Of a stretch of 53,245 nucleotides of DNA, positions 8,449 through 17,491 are shown in pieces. Within the stretch, counting starts at the first letter, position 1, and each line of letters starts with the position of its first letter. Source of the stretch: Clostridia bacterium (GTDB taxonomy: Bacteria; Bacillota; Clostridia; Christensenellales; Aristaeellaceae); NCBI GenBank assembly GCA_017464305.1, contig JAFUDS010000025.1, forward strand, positions 1 through 53,245, given 5' to 3'. Below the pieces are notes generated by a model, which worked only from the letters and a program-made list of their open reading frames with translations, searched no databases and had not been told where the DNA came from. The position numbers and the translations under genes are program-made.

Positions 8449-9693
8449 ATGTCATTACAGGAGCATAGAAATCGGCTTTACGCGACGCTGCCGGAGGGGA
8501 GCATTGTGCTTTCCTATGCCGGTGTGCCGGTGCACACCAACGAGGATGACTACTACAATTTCGAGACCAACAGCCAGTTTTTCTACTTGACCGGGCTGGA
8601 GCGGGAGAACATGGTTTTCCTGGCGGCGAAGATCAAAGGCAAGCCGGAGATCAATGAAACGCTGTTCATTGAGGAGGCGGACCCGAAGCAGGAGCGCTGG
8701 ACAGGGAAGATGCCCACCAAGGAGGAGGCGGCTCAGGCCAGCGGCATCAAGGAGATCAAATATACCAGCGAGCTTTCCGCGGCCATCAGCCGGTACCTCT
8801 CCCGGGAGGATATCGACTACGCTTATTTCGACCTGTATCGCTGCGGCATAGAGGATCCGGAGGATTATAACGCTCGGAAAGCGTGGGAATTCGCCCGGCT
8901 GTATCCGGGGGTGACCCTGCGGGATCTGCACAAGGCCTGTGTGCCCCTGCGGGAGCGGAAGGACGCCGAAGAGATCGACCTGGTGCGGAAGGCGGTCAAC
9001 ATCACCCGGCAGGGGCTGGAGCACGTAATGAAGACCTTGAAGCCGGGGATGAAGGAATATCAGGCCCAGGCGAACTTTGAATACACCTGCAAATCCCTGG
9101 GGGCGGTTCGTTTCGCTTTCAATACGATTTCCGCCGCGGGGAAAAACGGCTGCATGATGCATTACAACACCAATCGGGAAGAAATTCAGCCGGGATCCCT
9201 GCTGCTGATGGACCTGGGAGCGAAATATGGCAACTATTGCAGCGACATTAGCCGCACCTTCCCGGCGGACGGGGTTTACACGCCCCGGCAGAAGGAGGTC
9301 TATCAGCTGGTGCTGAAGGCGAACCTGGCGGTGGCGGAGGCGGCCCGGCCGGGGATTACGCTGAAGGACCTGAACGAGGTGGCCAAGAGCGTGCTGGGAG
9401 AAGGGCTGGTGAAGATGGGCCTGATCCAGGAAGTGAAGGACGTAGGGAAGTACTACATGCATTCCGTCAGCCACTCCATCGGTATTGACTGCCACGACGC
9501 CACGTTCACCGGGGATGTGCTGCAGCCGGGATGGATCATCAGTGACGAGCCGGGGCTGTACATTGATGAGGAGGCTATCGGCATCCGGATTGAGGACGAT
9601 CTGCTGATCACGGAGGATGGATGCGAGGTACTGAGCAAGGACATTATCAAGGATCCGGATGAGATCGAGAGATTCATGCGCAGGGAAGACTGA
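8449..9693 (+). CDS. Xaa-Pro aminopeptidase, M24B family
   Basis: A cytosolic dinuclear-metal peptidase that removes N-terminal residues preceding proline. It has 414 residues. The N-terminal half (about 1-165) is an aminopeptidase P/creatinase N-domain (YYNFETNSQFFYLTGLE). The C-terminal pita-bread domain carries all five metal ligands: the two Asp in LLMDLGAKYGNYCSDISRTF (near 260-275), His in HSVSHSIGIDCHD (near 340), Glu in ISDEPGLYIDEEA (near 365) and Glu in GIRIEDDLL (near 382). The start at 8449 follows AAAGAGG; the upstream in-frame codons are not conserved-looking. It stands alone, divergent from the MocR-like regulator, which may control it. It could be pepP or a papA-like homologue, so no symbol is given. 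Confidence 0.93.
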   Translation: MSLQEHRNRLYATLPEGSIVLSYAGVPVHTNEDDYYNFETNSQFFYLTGLERENMVFLAAKIKGKPEINETLFIEEADPKQERWTGKMPTKEEAAQASGIKEIKYTSELSAAISRYLSREDIDYAYFDLYRCGIEDPEDYNARKAWEFARLYPGVTLRDLHKACVPLRERKDAEEIDLVRKAVNITRQGLEHVMKTLKPGMKEYQAQANFEYTCKSLGAVRFAFNTISAAGKNGCMMHYNTNREEIQPGSLLLMDLGAKYGNYCSDISRTFPADGVYTPRQKEVYQLVLKANLAVAEAARPGITLKDLNEVAKSVLGEGLVKMGLIQEVKDVGKYYMHSVSHSIGIDCHDATFTGDVLQPGWIISDEPGLYIDEEAIGIRIEDDLLITEDGCEVLSKDIIKDPDEIERFMRRED

Positions 9694-9704
9694 GAAATAG
9701 ATTG

Positions 9705-9737
9705 CTGTTCCTGCCGCACAGCGGGCGGCAGGAGCAG
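9705..9737 (+). other. hairpin after the peptidase gene
   Basis: CTGTTCCTGCCG (9705-9716) pairs with CGGCAGGAGCAG (9726-9737), a 12-bp stem with one G-T pair and a 9-nt loop. There is no T-run behind it, so it may be a processing or stability element rather than an intrinsic terminator. Confidence 0.5.
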
Positions 9738-9872
9738 GGAATGGAAAGCAGGCGTAAAACTGCGCCAATTTCTATGGCCAGCGCGGAAGGCGATCAGCAC
9801 TTTCGGGTTGAAATTGTAGCGCATAGAGTCGCTGTAACGAAAATGGATTAGAGAGAAAGGGGGGCGGGCGAA

Positions 9873-10520
9873 GTGGACGCGCGATTGACGGAGATTTCCC
9901 TTACGGAAGCTTTGCGATACGTCGGCGTGCGGGGCCCAGCGGACGAGACGCTGATGGCGGACATGCAGCGATGCGCGGAGAAGCTGCGGGAAACGGCCCG
10001 GCCCCGGGCCTGCTGGCGGTTATTTCCGTTGCGGGAGGATGGGCTGCTGGAGGGCACGGCCCTGCGGCTGGAGGGGGCGGACATCCGGGAATTCCTCTCC
10101 GGCGCGGATCAGGTGATCCTCATGGCTGCGACCCTGGGGGCGGAGGCGGAAACCCTGCTGCAGCGCAGCCAGCGGCAGAACATGGCGGACGCGATCTTGC
10201 TGGACGCCCTGGCCAGCGCGGCCATCGAAAATGTATGCGACAACCTTTGTGACGATCTGGCCCAGGAATTTGCGTCCCGACAGCTGACCTCCCGATTCAG
10301 CCCGGGATACGGCGATTTTCCCCTGGAGCAGCAGGGAATGCTCTGCGCGGTGCTGAACGTGAACCGGGCCCTGGGCATCACCCTGACGCCCGGCGGGCTG
10401 ATGATCCCCCAAAAGTCGGTGACAGCGGTCATTGGCGTCACCGATGGGCCGGGGAAGCGCCTGGAGGGCTGTACAAGCTGCCGACAGGCGGACCGATGTC
10501 AATATTGTAAGCAGCGATAA
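9873..10520 (+). CDS. stand-alone methionine synthase (MetH) activation domain protein
   Basis: The 215-residue product matches the C-terminal reactivation domain of cobalamin-dependent methionine synthase, here as a free protein. In full-length MetH this domain binds S-adenosylmethionine and positions the cofactor for reductive remethylation. The key visible element is RFSPGYGDFPLEQQ near residue 150, followed by the usual LNVNRALGITLTPGGLMIP. It ends in a cysteine cluster (CTSCRQADRCQYCKQR) that could bind metal or serve in electron transfer. The start is GTG, with a long purine-rich site (GAGAAAGGGGGG) just upstream. In many anaerobes such proteins sit beside a short metH; none is in this window. 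The assignment to the family is firm, the partner unknown. Confidence 0.85.
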   Translation: MDARLTEISLTEALRYVGVRGPADETLMADMQRCAEKLRETARPRACWRLFPLREDGLLEGTALRLEGADIREFLSGADQVILMAATLGAEAETLLQRSQRQNMADAILLDALASAAIENVCDNLCDDLAQEFASRQLTSRFSPGYGDFPLEQQGMLCAVLNVNRALGITLTPGGLMIPQKSVTAVIGVTDGPGKRLEGCTSCRQADRCQYCKQR

Positions 10521-10711
10521 CGAAGACGCGGAAAACGCAGTAGACCGCGCTGGCTCCGCTCGTTTTCACTGGAGAGAGTTCAATGGACTTGTTTTCGAGT
10601 GAGAAAAAGTTCAGAGCCCTCGCAAAATGCTGACGTTTTCAAATGAACATCCCTTCGCGGGACGAAACAAATCCAAACAGACAAGAATATATGCACAAAC
10701 AATTAGGGGCT

Positions 10712-10739
10712 GGGCAGTTACGCTGCCCGCTCTTTTTTT
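10712..10739 (+). terminator. rho-independent terminator
   Basis: GGGCAG (10712-10717) and CTGCCC (10723-10728) flank a 5-nt loop, and a run of T follows within GCTCTTTTTTT. It closes the transcript of the MetH-activation gene before priA. The rest of 10521-10711 shows no gene. Confidence 0.85.
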
Positions 10740-10814
10740 CTGTTCTTGCCATTCAAGGGCCTTGGGGTGTATAATAAAGTGTTAAATTGTGCCCGGGGAG
10801 GAGGGATTGGGACC

Positions 10815-13067
10815 TTGTATTGCCAGGTGATCGTAGACATCGCCCACGAGAACGTGGCCCGGCCCTTTACCTACCGAATTCCCGCGGGCCTGGCGCTGCA
10901 GAAGGGCCAGCGGGTAGCCGTTCCCTTCGGATGCCGGGAAAAGGAGGGCGTCGTCCTTTCCTTCACCGAGGATACGGATTACGACCCCGAAAAGATCAAG
11001 GAGGTCCTGCGCCCCCTGGAGGATTACCCCGCCATCCTGCCGGCCCTGATCGAGCTGGCCCAGGAGATGGCCACCCAGGCTCACTGTCCCCTGGCGGAAA
11101 CCCTGCGGCTGATGATGCCGGCGGAGATGCGGGGCGGCCGGGTCAAGGTCCGGACGGTGGAGGTGGCGGAGCTGGCGGTCTCGCCGGAGGAGGCGGAGAC
11201 CATGATTGCCAGCGACCGCCGCAGCCGCAAGCGCCGGGAAATTCTGGAGCTGCTGGTGGCCCAAAGCCCCCGGCTGGTCTCAGAAATTGCAGAGCAGGTG
11301 CCGGATCCTCGAGCCATGCTGAAGGATCTGGCCCAGCGAGGGATGATCCGCCTGCAGCAGCGGGAGAGCCTGCGGACCCCGGGGGTGGGGATCCAGATCG
11401 ATAATGCCCAATGGCACTCCCTGACCCCGGCCCAGCAGGAGGTGCTGGAGGAGATATTACCCACCCTTTCCGCCGGCGGCGGGCGGTTCCTGCTGCATGG
11501 GGTCACCGGCAGTGGCAAAACGGAGGTCTTCCTGACGGCGGTTCGCCGGGCCCTGGAGCAGGGCAAGAGCGCCATCATCCTGGTGCCGGAAATCGCGCTG
11601 ACCCCTCAGATGGTCAGCTGGTTCCGGGGCCGCTTCGGGCCGGTAGCGGCGGTGCTGCACAGCCGGCTCAGCGCCGGGGAGCGATTCGACGAATGGCGGC
11701 GCATCCGGCGGGGGGAGGCCCGAGTCGTCATCGGGGCCCGCAGCGCGGTTTTCGCCCCGACGGAGAACATGGGGCTCATCGTCGTGGACGAGGAGCACGA
11801 AAGTACCTATTTCAGCGACCATCATCCCCGATACGACGCCCGGCAGGTGGCGGAGAGCCGATGCGCCCGGGAGGGGGCCAGCCTGATCCTGGCCAGCGCC
11901 ACCCCCAGCATTCTTTCCTTCGCTAAGGCCCGGCGGGGGGATTACATGCTGCTGGAGATGCCTCGGCGGGTGGCGGATCGGCCCCTACCGGAGGTGGCGG
12001 TGGTGGACATGCGGCAGGAGCTGGAAAACGGCAATCGCTCCGTGCTGAGCCGGGAGCTGGTGCGCCAGCTGGCGGACTGCCTGGGGCGGGGAGAGCAGGC
12101 CATGCTGCTGATCAACCGGCGGGGATACCATTCCTTCGTCAGCTGCCGCAGCTGTGGATACGTGGTCAAATGCCCTCAGTGCGACGTCAGCATGACCTAC
12201 CATGTGGAGGAAAACTCCCGCCAGGAGCAGCGACCGAAGCTCCGCTGCCATTATTGCGGCAACGCCACGGACCTGCCACAGAAGTGCCCCTCCTGCGGCA
12301 GCCCCTATATCCGATATTTCGGCGCGGGGACCCAGAAGGTGGAGGCGGAGGTGCAGCGGCTGTTCCCCGGCACGGCTACCGCCCGCATGGACATTGACAC
12401 TACCGGGGGTAAGGACGGCCACGCCCGCATCCTGGAGGAATTCCGCAGCGGCCGGGCCCGGGTGCTGGTAGGCACCCAGATGATCGCCAAGGGGCTGGAT
12501 TTTCCCCAGGTGACGCTGGTGGGCGTGGTGGCGGCGGATTTGACGCTGAACCTGCCGGATTATCGCAGCCGGGAGCGGACCTTTCAGCTGCTGACCCAGG
12601 TGGCGGGCCGCGCGGGCCGAGGGACCCGGCCGGGCCGAGTCGTGATTCAAACCTATCGGCCGGAGGATCAGGTGATTGCCCTGGCCGCCCGGCAGGATTA
12701 CCGCGCCTTTTTCGAGGAGGAATTCCAGCGGCGGAAGATCTCCCTCTATCCCCCCTTCACGGTGATGGCCCGGGTGCTGATCGAGAGCGTCGCGGAGGCG
12801 GAGGCGGAAGGGGCGGCGAAGGCCATGGAGGAGGAGATTCTGGCCGCCCTGCAGGCCCATCCGGAGTGGAAAAAGCGGACGCTGATGATGAGCCTGGAGC
12901 CGCCGGGCATCAAATATCTGCGGGGGCTGAGCCGGCGGCAGATCCTCTTCAAGCTATTGACGGGGGAGGAGACGGAGCGCTTCTGCGGATTCCTGACGGA
13001 AATGGCGGATCGGCCCCGGGAACGGGTGCAAGCCTGCTTCGAATATAATCCCACGAACATGATATAG
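10815..13067 (+). CDS. priA: primosomal protein N', replication restart helicase
   Basis: PriA recognises stalled forks and D-loops and reloads the replicative helicase. The product has 750 residues. It opens with the PriA 3'-DNA-binding domain (DIAHENVARPFTYRIP). Walker A GVTGSGKTEVF is near residue 235 and the DEEH box VVDEEHESTY near 322. Paired zinc-binding cysteines lie around CRSCGYVVKCPQCDVSMTYH, CHYCGN and CPSCGS (near 445-500). Helicase motifs V-VI read GTQMIAKGLDFPQV and QVAGRAGRG. The start is taken as TTG at 10815 because GGGGAGGAGGG ends about 9 nt upstream and the family N-terminus begins there. Further in-frame codons reach back to TTG 10746 but have no such site. It heads the conserved priA-def-fmt-rsmB-rlmN block. 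Confidence 0.95.
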   Translation: MYCQVIVDIAHENVARPFTYRIPAGLALQKGQRVAVPFGCREKEGVVLSFTEDTDYDPEKIKEVLRPLEDYPAILPALIELAQEMATQAHCPLAETLRLMMPAEMRGGRVKVRTVEVAELAVSPEEAETMIASDRRSRKRREILELLVAQSPRLVSEIAEQVPDPRAMLKDLAQRGMIRLQQRESLRTPGVGIQIDNAQWHSLTPAQQEVLEEILPTLSAGGGRFLLHGVTGSGKTEVFLTAVRRALEQGKSAIILVPEIALTPQMVSWFRGRFGPVAAVLHSRLSAGERFDEWRRIRRGEARVVIGARSAVFAPTENMGLIVVDEEHESTYFSDHHPRYDARQVAESRCAREGASLILASATPSILSFAKARRGDYMLLEMPRRVADRPLPEVAVVDMRQELENGNRSVLSRELVRQLADCLGRGEQAMLLINRRGYHSFVSCRSCGYVVKCPQCDVSMTYHVEENSRQEQRPKLRCHYCGNATDLPQKCPSCGSPYIRYFGAGTQKVEAEVQRLFPGTATARMDIDTTGGKDGHARILEEFRSGRARVLVGTQMIAKGLDFPQVTLVGVVAADLTLNLPDYRSRERTFQLLTQVAGRAGRGTRPGRVVIQTYRPEDQVIALAARQDYRAFFEEEFQRRKISLYPPFTVMARVLIESVAEAEAEGAAKAMEEEILAALQAHPEWKKRTLMMSLEPPGIKYLRGLSRRQILFKLLTGEETERFCGFLTEMADRPRERVQACFEYNPTNMI

Positions 13068-13183
13068 AAACCAGAAGGAGACCTATTTTGCCCCCGGCCG
13101 CGGCAGCAGGAGAGGCTGCAAAAATAGTCATCCGCGGCAGAAGGGCAGAAGACGAAAAAGGATTTCATAAGGAGAGAAGAACA

Positions 13184-13687
13184 GTGGCTACGAGAAAGAT
13201 CGTCAAAATCGGGGATGAAACCCTGCGGAAGGTTTGCCGGCCCCAGGAGAAATTCGACCTGCGGCTGCATGTATTGCTGAAGGACATGGCGGACACCATG
13301 TACAAGGCGGAGGGCGTGGGCCTGGCGGCGCCTCAGGTGGGCATCCTGCGGCGCATCGCCGTGGTGGATGTGACGGAGGACCACAGCGGGCTGAAGGAGC
13401 TGATCAATCCGGAAATTCTGGAAAGCAGCGGCACCCAGACCGGGCGGGAGGGTTGCCTCTCCGTGCCGGAAAGGCAGGGCGTCGTGACCCGGCCCATGAA
13501 GGTCAAGGTTCGCTTCCAGGATCGGCACGGCAACTGGATGCGGCTGGAGACGGAAGGGTTCGAGGCCCGGGCCATCTGCCATGAGCTGGACCATCTGGAT
13601 GGCGTGCTGTATGTGGATAAGATGGATCGGGAATTGACGGAAGAGGAGATCGAGGGAGAGATCCCCGAGGATAAGCAACAGAATTGA
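13184..13687 (+). CDS. def: peptide deformylase
   Basis: Removes the formyl group from the N-terminal methionine of nascent proteins; an Fe2+/Zn2+ hydrolase. The 167-residue product has all three class motifs: GVGLAAPQVG near residue 45, EGCLSVP near 88 (metal-binding Cys) and the CHELDHLDG metal/catalytic motif near 131. The start is GTG at 13184, preceded 9 nt upstream by AAGGAG. A longer reading frame back to 13088 would add about 32 alanine/arginine-rich residues not found in the family. It works in sequence with fmt, the formylating enzyme, encoded next. Confidence 0.96.
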   Translation: MATRKIVKIGDETLRKVCRPQEKFDLRLHVLLKDMADTMYKAEGVGLAAPQVGILRRIAVVDVTEDHSGLKELINPEILESSGTQTGREGCLSVPERQGVVTRPMKVKVRFQDRHGNWMRLETEGFEARAICHELDHLDGVLYVDKMDRELTEEEIEGEIPEDKQQN

Positions 13688-13769
13688 GGAAGCCCCCATC
13701 TGAGGTGCGAGTGCCACTCTGCGCAATGATGGAGGTTGCGGAAGAAAGAAACTGAAAGGACGGCCTTTC

Positions 13770-14690
13770 ATGAGAATTGTATTTATGGGAACCCCGGAAT
13801 TCGCCGTGGCCAGCCTGGAGGCGCTGATCTCCGGGGAGGATGAGGTGGTCGGGGTCTTCACCCAGCCGGACCGGCCCAAGGGGCGGGGCAACAAGATGAC
13901 CCCTTCCCCTGTCAAGGCTTGTGCGGTGGCTCACGGCATCCCCATTTTCCAGCCGGAGCGCATCCGGCGGGATGGGGTGGAGGATTTGAAGGCTCTGGCT
14001 CCGGATCTGTGCGTCACGGCGGCCTTCGGGCAAATCTTGAGCCAGGAGGTGCTGGACATCCCTGCCTATGGGAACATCAACGTCCATGCCTCCCTGTTGC
14101 CCCGGCATCGGGGCTCCGCTCCCATCGCGTATGCCATTTTGCAGGGGGATGAGAAGGCGGGCGTCACCACCATGATGATGGACAAGGGCATCGACACGGG
14201 GGATATGCTGCTGAAGGCGGAAACGGAGATCGGGGAGACGGAGACCTGCGGCGAGTTGACGGAGCGGCTGGGCCGTCTGGGGGCGGAGCTGCTCCAGGAG
14301 ACCATCCGGCAGCTGAAGGCCGGAACCTTGCAGCGGATTCCGCAAAACGAGGCGGAAATGACCTATGACCCCATGATGAACAAGGAAATGGGACAGGTGG
14401 ATTTTGATCGGCCCGCTAGGCTGGTGAAGGGGCAGATCAATGGACTGAACCCCTGGCCCTGTGCCAGCGTGATGGTGGGGGGAGAAAGGATCAAGTTGAT
14501 GCGGGCGGCCCTGGCGGAAGGCGCGGGACGGCCGGGAGAGGTTTTGGTGTCGGATCCCAAGGGCGGATTGGTGATCGCGTGCGGGGAAGGGGCAGTGAAG
14601 GTTCTGGAGCTGCAGGCCCCCGGCGGGAAGAAGATGAGAGCGGAAGACTATCTTAGGGGTCATGAAATAAAGGCAGGAACAGTTTTATGA
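13770..14690 (+). CDS. fmt: methionyl-tRNA formyltransferase
   Basis: Transfers formyl from 10-formyl-THF to initiator Met-tRNA; the donor is the product of fhs at 5.3 kb. The product has 306 residues, the usual length. It begins MRIVFMGTPEFAVASLEAL. The mobile tRNA-binding loop includes PKGRGNKMTPSPVK near residue 35. The catalytic Asn and His lie in NVHASLLPRHRGSAP near 106-108, and the catalytic Asp is in DKGIDTGDM near 140. The C-terminal OB-like tRNA-binding domain ends GHEIKAGTVL. AAAGGA lies 8 nt upstream of the start. Its stop overlaps the rsmB start by 4 bp (ATGA). Confidence 0.97.
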   Translation: MRIVFMGTPEFAVASLEALISGEDEVVGVFTQPDRPKGRGNKMTPSPVKACAVAHGIPIFQPERIRRDGVEDLKALAPDLCVTAAFGQILSQEVLDIPAYGNINVHASLLPRHRGSAPIAYAILQGDEKAGVTTMMMDKGIDTGDMLLKAETEIGETETCGELTERLGRLGAELLQETIRQLKAGTLQRIPQNEAEMTYDPMMNKEMGQVDFDRPARLVKGQINGLNPWPCASVMVGGERIKLMRAALAEGAGRPGEVLVSDPKGGLVIACGEGAVKVLELQAPGGKKMRAEDYLRGHEIKAGTVL

Positions 14691-16207
14691 GCGAAGAAAA
14701 GAAGAACTTTGGGAAGAAGAATTTTAATAAACCTACTGGCAACCGCAAGGGCCCCTATGGCAAACCGGCCATGACGAACCGCAAAGGCCCTTACGGCAAG
14801 CCAGCCACTGGTCGCCCTGCGACCGGCAGACCCGCTACTGCCCGGCCGGCGAAGCCAGCGGAGATGGAGGGCTTGGCGGCCCGGCGGTTGGCCCTGAAGG
14901 TTTTGCGGGAAGTGACGGAGCAGGGGGCCTATGCCTCTCTGAGCCTGGACAAGGCCCTGCAGGGCAGCGGCATCAGCGGCGTGGACCGGCGACTGGTTTC
15001 CAGATTGGTCTATGACACCCTGGACCATCTGGGCTATCTGGACCATATGCTGAGCCAGGTCATGGCCCGGGAGGACACGGACATCAAGCTGCGGAACATC
15101 CTGCGGCTGGGGGCCTGCCAGATCCTGCTGATGGACCGGATTCCGGAGAGCGCCGCCACCAACACCTGCGTCCAGCTGTGCGTGGAAAACGGCATGGAGG
15201 GGCTGAAGGGCGTCTGCAACGGCATCCTGCGGAACCTCGTTCGGAAAAAGGACGAGCTGACCCTGCCGGACCCGGAGACGGAGCCGGAGAAATATTTCGC
15301 CATCAATTACAGCTTGCCGGAATGGCTGGGTACCCGGCTGCGGCAGGACTGGGGGGAGGAAGCAGCGAAGGAGATCGCCTCCTGGCGGAACACGGACAGC
15401 GCCATCTCCATCCGCCGGAACCTGCTGAAGACCGACGAGGCGGGCTTCCAGCAGATTCTGGAAAAGAAGATCTGGGGCAAGGAGAAATCCGACCTGCCCG
15501 GGGCCTGGCGCATCTCCGGGGCCATGGATATCGCCCGGGACGCGGACTTCCTGGCGGGAAATTTCTCCATTCAGAGCGAGAGCAGCATGATGGTCTGCCT
15601 GGCGGTGGGCGCCCGGCGGGGCATGCAGGTGCTGGATTGCTGCGCCGCCCCGGGGGGCAAGACCTGCTATCTTTCCGAAATCATGGGGGACACGGGCCGG
15701 GTTCAGGCCTGGGACATTCATGACCATCGGGTACAGCTGATCGCCGCCCAGCAGAAGCGCCTGGGCCTGGAGAACATCCGGCCCATCCAGCGGGACGCCA
15801 CGAAGCATCGGGAGGATCTGGACGCCCGGATGGACGCGGTGCTGCTGGACGCCCCCTGCAGCGGCCTGGGGGTGCTGGCGGAAAAGCCGGATATCAAGCT
15901 GCGGGTCAGTGAGGAGAGCGTCGAGGAGCTTATTGCCCTGCAAAGGCAGCTGCTGGAAACGGTCAGCCAATACGTGAAGCCCGGCGGCGTGCTGGTGTAT
16001 TCCACCTGCAGCCTGCTGAAGGCGGAAAACGAGAACCAGGTTCGGGCCTTCCTGGAGGCCCATCCGGAATTCACGGCGGAGCCTCTGCCGGAGACCATTC
16101 CGGAGAAATACCGTCAGCACCAGGCCCTGGGCCTGCAGCTGCTGCCCCACCGGGACGGGGTGGAAGGATTCTATCTCTGTCGGATGCGGCGGAAAGAAAG
16201 CATATGA
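14687..16207 (+). CDS. rsmB: 16S rRNA m5C967 methyltransferase with a basic repeat N-terminal extension
   Basis: Methylates C967 of 16S rRNA using S-adenosylmethionine. After a NusB-like RNA-binding region (about residues 65-200) comes the methyltransferase domain: SAM loop LDCCAAPGGKTCYLSE near 317, catalytic-pair cysteines in DAPCSGLG near 387 and VYSTCSLL near 440. Family members are usually 430-460 residues; this one has 506. The extra length is a basic, low-complexity N-terminus (residues 1-60) with NRKGPYGKPA twice and TGRPA units, likely disordered and RNA-binding. It overlaps fmt by 4 bp and rlmN by 4 bp, suggesting translational coupling. Confidence 0.95.
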   Translation: MSEEKKNFGKKNFNKPTGNRKGPYGKPAMTNRKGPYGKPATGRPATGRPATARPAKPAEMEGLAARRLALKVLREVTEQGAYASLSLDKALQGSGISGVDRRLVSRLVYDTLDHLGYLDHMLSQVMAREDTDIKLRNILRLGACQILLMDRIPESAATNTCVQLCVENGMEGLKGVCNGILRNLVRKKDELTLPDPETEPEKYFAINYSLPEWLGTRLRQDWGEEAAKEIASWRNTDSAISIRRNLLKTDEAGFQQILEKKIWGKEKSDLPGAWRISGAMDIARDADFLAGNFSIQSESSMMVCLAVGARRGMQVLDCCAAPGGKTCYLSEIMGDTGRVQAWDIHDHRVQLIAAQQKRLGLENIRPIQRDATKHREDLDARMDAVLLDAPCSGLGVLAEKPDIKLRVSEESVEELIALQRQLLETVSQYVKPGGVLVYSTCSLLKAENENQVRAFLEAHPEFTAEPLPETIPEKYRQHQALGLQLLPHRDGVEGFYLCRMRRKESI

Positions 16208-17274
16208 AAACAGAGTTGACGGGAATGAACCCGGCGGAGCTGACGGAATGGGTAAAAGCCCAGGGGCTGCCGGCCTTCAGGGGGAAGCAGATTTTCCAAT
16301 GGATCCATCGGGGGGCGGATTGGCCGGAGATGACGAACCTTTCCGCCGCCCTGCGGGCCCAGATGAGCGATATCGCCATCGCCCAGCCCGTGCGGATTCA
16401 ATTGGAGCGGGTCAGCCAGCTGGATGGCACGGTGAAGTTCCTTTTCTCCCTGCCGGACGGCAACTGCGTCGAGGGGGTGCTGATGCACTACCATTATGGC
16501 TACAGCCTGTGCATCTCCACCCAGGTGGGCTGCCGCATGGGGTGCAAATTCTGCGCCTCCACTCTGGAGGGCTGCGTCCGGAACCTGACGGCGGGGGAGA
16601 TGCTGGGGGAGATTCTGGCGGCCAATCGATACCTGCGGGAGAAGGCCCTCGCGGGGGAAGGGGAAGTGGCCGCGCCCCGGGTCAGCCACGTGGTGCTGAT
16701 GGGCAGCGGCGAGCCCCTGGATAATTACGACCAGGTGATGAAATTCCTGCGGCTGCTGCGGGAGCCGGAGGGGATCCAGATCAGCCTGCGGAACGTGAGC
16801 CTCAGCACCTGCGGCCTGGTGCCGGAGATGCGGCGGCTGGCGGAGGAGGATCTGCCGGTGACCCTGTGCGTTTCCCTCCATGCGCCCAATGATGAGATTC
16901 GCCGGCGCACAATGCCCATCGCCAACAGGTACAGCATGGCGGAGATTCTGGAGGCCTGCCGGTATTACATCGCGAAAACCGGCCGGCGGGTCATCTTCGA
17001 ATACGCCCTGTCGGACGGGGTCAACAGCGGGGAGGACCAGGCCCGGGAGCTGGCGGGGAAGCTGCGGGGCATGCAGTGCCATGTGAACCTGATTCCCCTC
17101 AATGTGGTCAAGGAGCGGGACATGAAGGGCGTTTCGGAGAAGACGGTAACCCGCTTCCTCCGCACCCTGGAGGCGGAGCATATCTCTGCCACCCGGCGCC
17201 GGGAGATGGGGGATGACATCGAAGGAGCCTGCGGCCAGCTGCGAAGAACCACCCTGGCGAAAAACGGTATTTGA
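16204..17274 (+). CDS. rlmN: dual-specificity RNA methyltransferase (23S A2503 / tRNA A37)
   Basis: A radical SAM enzyme making 2-methyladenosine in 23S rRNA and some tRNAs. The 356-residue product has the normal length. The 4Fe-4S cluster motif CxxxCxxC reads CRMGCKFC near residue 112. GSGEPLDNYD near 163 is the GGE-like SAM-binding motif. The C-terminal cysteine that carries the methyl or resolves the adduct lies in IEGACGQLR near 345. It starts inside the end of rsmB (ATGA overlap). The three hairpin units at 17275-17491 follow directly. Confidence 0.96.
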   Translation: MKTELTGMNPAELTEWVKAQGLPAFRGKQIFQWIHRGADWPEMTNLSAALRAQMSDIAIAQPVRIQLERVSQLDGTVKFLFSLPDGNCVEGVLMHYHYGYSLCISTQVGCRMGCKFCASTLEGCVRNLTAGEMLGEILAANRYLREKALAGEGEVAAPRVSHVVLMGSGEPLDNYDQVMKFLRLLREPEGIQISLRNVSLSTCGLVPEMRRLAEEDLPVTLCVSLHAPNDEIRRRTMPIANRYSMAEILEACRYYIAKTGRRVIFEYALSDGVNSGEDQARELAGKLRGMQCHVNLIPLNVVKERDMKGVSEKTVTRFLRTLEAEHISATRRREMGDDIEGACGQLRRTTLAKNGI

Positions 17275-17491
17275 GAAGCTTTCCCCGCGGAGCGGGGGAG
17301 CCAAAAGGGGCACCGCTGCGATAAAGATGCTTGAGGAAACGTAAAAGAATGCTCCCCCGCGGAGCGGGGGAGCGCAAAGGAATTAGCGCTGCAATAAAGA
17401 TGTTTGAGGAAGCGTAAAAGAATGCTCCCCCGCGGAGCGGGGGAGCTAAAAGAAAAAAACGCTTTGAAAAAGATGTTTGAGGAAAAACAGT
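17275..17491 (+). repeat. three tandem units of about 71 nt, each with a GC-rich hairpin
   Basis: Each unit contains TCCCCCGCGGAGCGGGGGAG (7-bp stem, GGA loop; the first copy is slightly altered) and ends with GATGYTTGAGGAA. In the last unit this ending is the ribosome binding site of the PP2C gene. In the first two units the same phrase runs into GTAAAAGAATGC, so the repeat copies a leader containing a Shine-Dalgarno-like sequence and an ATG. Hairpins are not followed by T-runs. The units separate rlmN from the phosphatase/kinase genes. Confidence 0.85.

Noticed and set aside
13088-13183. N-terminal extension of peptide deformylase
   Set aside because: The family N-terminus and a good ribosome binding site define the start at 13184.
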